From contig JARCOQ010000002.1 in the NCBI GenBank assembly GCA_029207755.1, positions 93,843,087 through 93,907,086 of the forward strand: a stretch of DNA of 64,000 nt, written 5' to 3'. This DNA comes from Chamaea fasciata (Eukaryota; Chordata; Aves; Passeriformes; Sylviidae). Within the stretch, counting starts at the first letter, position 1; each line of letters starts with the position of its first letter. Below are positions 61,212 to 64,000 of the stretch, in pieces. Position numbers and translations under genes: made by a program. The notes beneath the pieces are model-generated. The model worked only from the letters and a program-made list of their open reading frames with translations, did not search any database and was not told the DNA's origin.

Positions 61212-62125
61212 TTAGGGACAGTTCAGTTCAAAACATTTATCAGTAATCTGGATGCAGGAGCTGAAGACATTTGAGTCTGATGATGATATCAAATTGGGAT
61301 GTGCTGATGACTGTTGAAGGACAAGAAGTCTTAAATTGGGATTGAAATAGTTTGGAGGACTGAGGAATCGTCAATGGTTTGAAATTTAAGAAGTCCAAAT
61401 GATGGATTCTAGAGCTAGGATAGAGTAACATCAGGCAGAAGGATAAATAAAGACCTGCAGAAAGGGATCTGTGGTTTCTGGCCAACAGCAGGCTCAGCTG
61501 GAGTCAGTAGGGTACCCTGAGTAGCCAACAGGGCAAACTCCATCCTGGGGTGCATCAAACACAGCACCACCAGCTGCTCAAAACGGTGATTATCTCACTG
61601 TATTCACCATTGGTTCAACCCCACCTTGGGTACTGTGGGCAGTTCTGAGCCCCACTATTTAATATGGATGTGAAAGTTCTTGAATGTATCCAGAGAAGAA
61701 CAACAAGGCTGGTGAAAGGACTGGAAGGAATGTCCTACGAGGAGCAGATAAGAACTCTTTATTTGTGTAGTTTAGAGAAAAGGAGACAGGAGGGCGACTT
61801 CATTGCTCTCTTCAACTTTTTGCAGAGGGAAAGTGGAGAAAGAGCAAAAAACACTGATTTTTTTTGTCCCTGGAATGCTCTGACAGAATTCTTCAAAACT
61901 GCACTAGAGAAGGTTTAGATTGGACATTAGAAACTATTTCTTTACCGAGAGAGTGATCAAACCCTGGAACAGACTTCCTAGAGTGATGATCAATGTCTCG
62001 AGACTATCAATGTTTAAGAGGCATTTGGTCTTCAGAACATAAGGCATGTCCTTAATTACATGCTTTAACTTTTGATAGACTTTTGCCTTATGGTTTTGTA
62101 TGGACCTTGGCAGTTTGACACTCCC
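61212..62125 (+). mobile_element. CR1 LINE, RT C-terminal region and 3' end
   Basis: A longer CR1 remnant on the plus strand. It begins in the reverse-transcriptase domain (tttatcagtaatctggatgc, then gatatcaaattggga) and passes gacctgcagaaagggatctg and agggcaaactccatcctggg. A still-open stretch follows at 61664-61800, which translates to ECIQRRTTRLVKGLEGMSYE and a following CSLEKRRQEGDFIALFNFL block. The 3' part (ggcatttggtcttcagaac, acatgctttaacttttgat, tggttttgtatggacc) differs from that of the copies at 2316 and 52960, so it belongs to a different CR1 subfamily. Several stops and frameshifts. Confidence 0.85.
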
Positions 62126-62439
62126 GTAGTCATGATGACTATCATGCAAATTCACTCATATAGCTCCTGCATCAGAGAGTCAGTTCACATTTGTAGCAAC
62201 TCACCTTGGTCCACAGAGACATACATGGATTCCCATCTCATGTGAGCCTGTCTTTTGATAGGCTTGAACAGATCTTAGTGTAAGTTCTCCACATTCACTT
62301 CAGTATTGCCTTAGTGCTTTCATGCACACATAATATTAGTGTTTGTTAATAGCTATAAATATATTTGTCTTGGGTTCCAATATGTAACCAAAAATTTGTA
62401 TTCTATTTTCCATCTGTTGAAACCGGTTGGGGAGGTGTT
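62126..62439. other. No gene seen
   Basis: Unassigned AT-rich DNA between CR1 and a putative LTR scrap. Confidence 0.45.
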
Positions 62440-62620
62440 TTCTTTATCTCTTGTAGAACCTGTTCCTCATAACTCCAGGGGGGGGTGGGGCAGGTATCTT
62501 CTGTTAATGGGACAGCTGTTAAAACTATGTGAGGCAGTGTTCTTATCTTTTCCACGGCCTATCCTCCCTCCCGGGGATATCTTCTGTTAATGGGCCATTA
62601 AGGCTCACCACCCTATATGG
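62440..62620. mobile_element. Possible ERV LTR fragment, unassigned family
   Basis: GC-richer block with a G run (agggggggtggggcagg), aactccagg, and two copies of tatcttctgttaatggg (62495-62511 and 62578-62594). The composition and the 'ttctgttaatgggccattaa' wording resemble parts of avian LTRs I have seen, but I cannot place it in either family above. Confidence 0.35.
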
Positions 62621-62894
62621 CTAAATAGCTATATGGCTTTATTTGTAGACACCTAAATTTAAGTCAGTAGACTTGAAATACCACATTAATATAATATTCA
62701 TTGGTATAATACTTATTTTTAAATTATGAATCAGATTTTGATTTTCCATGCCACATTCTTTTTGGAGGGTAACTCTTACACTGATATAACAACTTTTAAT
62801 TCAATCTCAATGGATTCAGTTTCAGTGGGTCATATCCCACTAGGTATGAACAATTTTTTAAGGATCCTATCTAATTCCTGGAAATATATTTTTT

Positions 62895-62899
<5 letters not shown>

Positions 62900-62932
<33 letters not shown>
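62900..62932. repeat. Poly(T), 33 nt
   Basis: Uninterrupted T run. The poly-Phe tail of the frame at 62726-62947 is an artefact of it. Confidence 0.95.
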
Positions 62933-62938
<6 letters not shown>

Positions 62939-64000
62939 AGTCAGTAAAATACATTAAAGAGAGAATCTAGGACTGGGGAAATCCAATATAACGTCTAGAA
63001 TTAAATTTAGATAATAATTGAATGGTTCCTGTTAAACTTATTTCCAAATATAAGCTGATCACAGTGGTGTTGCTCCAGTACTCTTGATTTAGTAGCCTAT
63101 GAATTACATCCTCAGCTGTATTTTTTTTCCCAGAGATTGGTGACACACTGTTGATTTGCCATATTCTAAGAAGAAAGAAAAAATAAGTCTGACTAACACA
63201 GTAAATAATTATGGAATATGTAGCAAAAATAGCTACAGCATAAATGTGTCACAGTTGAATGAAGAATGCTGCCAAACCATTCTACAATTTTATCATTACA
63301 TGACTGCTTTGGTCACAACTTCATGTTGTATAATGGAGCAAGCATAGACAAACAATGCTATTTTCCTCCCTCAGTTACTTTGACTTTTTCCCTATTTTTT
63401 TTCACTTATTCATATTCATCTGACTGTATTCCCTTTCTCTCTTGGCCTCTATTCCTCTATTTCTTCCAGACCTTTCCCTTACCTACAAATTTATAATTTC
63501 ATATCCTTTTATGTATACACTTACATAATAGTATTTTTTTTTTCATATAGACATTCACATACAGATAAATACAACCCAGAACTTCCTCCATCATTTTCTT
63601 CTCCTTTCATAACTTGTAAGACCAAGGGTAAGAGGAGAGGACACAGCTATTCAGCATTATTATCAATTAATATATTATAAGTAATATCAATACTCTTCCC
63701 TGTTCTGTGGTACAGGAAAGGTCCAAAAGAGTGGAGATCATCTTAAGTTTTCCTTAATTTGATTCTTTGATGAATACTGCCAGACCTAGGGAAAAATATG
63801 TAAAAACCAGGATACAACTAGATAATTCTTACACTGATAGTTTTGGGGAATTTTTTTTTTTCCTGATTTGTGTTTTCAACAATTACAGTTCAAGTGAAAA
63901 GTTTGCTTCTAGAAACACATTTGGCTGAACATTTCTAGAGCCAACAAAAAATAAAAAAAATATTATTTACTTCTTTCACGTGAATTATCAGTGTGACAGT
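62933..64000. other. No gene seen; AT-rich DNA to the window end
   Basis: Pyrimidine-rich patch near 63360-63480. No recognisable transposon or exon. Confidence 0.5.

Noticed and set aside
61664..61918. 84-codon plus-strand frame as a host gene
   Set aside because: CR1 ORF2 C-terminal remnant inside a longer CR1 copy.
1..64000. A provirus with gag, pol or env between the LTRs
   Set aside because: No frame carries a protease, reverse-transcriptase (other than CR1), integrase or envelope signature; the LTRs are solo, truncated or in different families and orientations.
1..64000. CRISPR array, operons, tRNA or rRNA genes, bacterial-type system
   Set aside because: No regularly spaced repeats, no ribosome-binding-site-linked genes and no RNA gene motifs were seen; the transposons show the DNA is avian.

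Overview
The window is vertebrate nuclear DNA, almost certainly from a bird. It is AT-rich, has no operon-like gene packing and no rRNA or tRNA, and carries at least five clear pieces of the avian CR1 LINE plus about ten solo or broken LTRs of two avian endogenous-retrovirus families. I use the local names 'family A' and 'family B' for these. I cannot tell the order or species from sequence alone. No protein-coding host gene can be supported. The open frames are either inside CR1 or are the short chance frames expected in AT-rich DNA. The window reads as intergenic or deep-intronic sequence (gene-desert-like).

Layout. 1-468 is a family A LTR fragment. 2316-3060 is an interrupted CR1. 3617-3686 is a weak exon-like block. 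4588-5462 is the best-preserved CR1 (C-terminal reverse-transcriptase region, minus strand). 6179-6716 is a family B LTR. 7407-8764 is a family A LTR split by a younger LTR at 7969-8400 with a 6-bp target duplication. 12752-13339 is an almost full-length solo family B LTR that keeps a TATA box. 15831-16283 is a family B LTR whose terminus was rearranged into a 46-bp inverted repeat. 16978-17384 is a truncated family A LTR. 18645-19190 is a CR1 holding a perfect pentamer microsatellite. 21400-21915 is a CR1 ORF2 fragment followed by a family A fragment. About 21.9-46.7 kb is almost free of recognisable elements: single-copy AT-rich DNA, simple repeats, G/T-rich tracts and several stretches that could be conserved noncoding elements. 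A sharp hairpin lies at 46714-46750. Further LTR or CR1 pieces lie at 49340-49738, 52960-53430, 58419-58573, 61212-62125 and perhaps 62440-62620.

The elements do not form a working system. All LTRs are solo or truncated, with no gag, pol or env between them, and all CR1 copies are 5'-truncated and carry stops or frameshifts. The most notable structure is the inverted repeat at 15786-15895. It looks like a fold-back template-switch mutation that copied the host flank, in reverse, into the end of an already inserted LTR. LTR and CR1 assignments rest on remembered family features; no database search was run, and element boundaries are good to about 10-30 bp unless stated.
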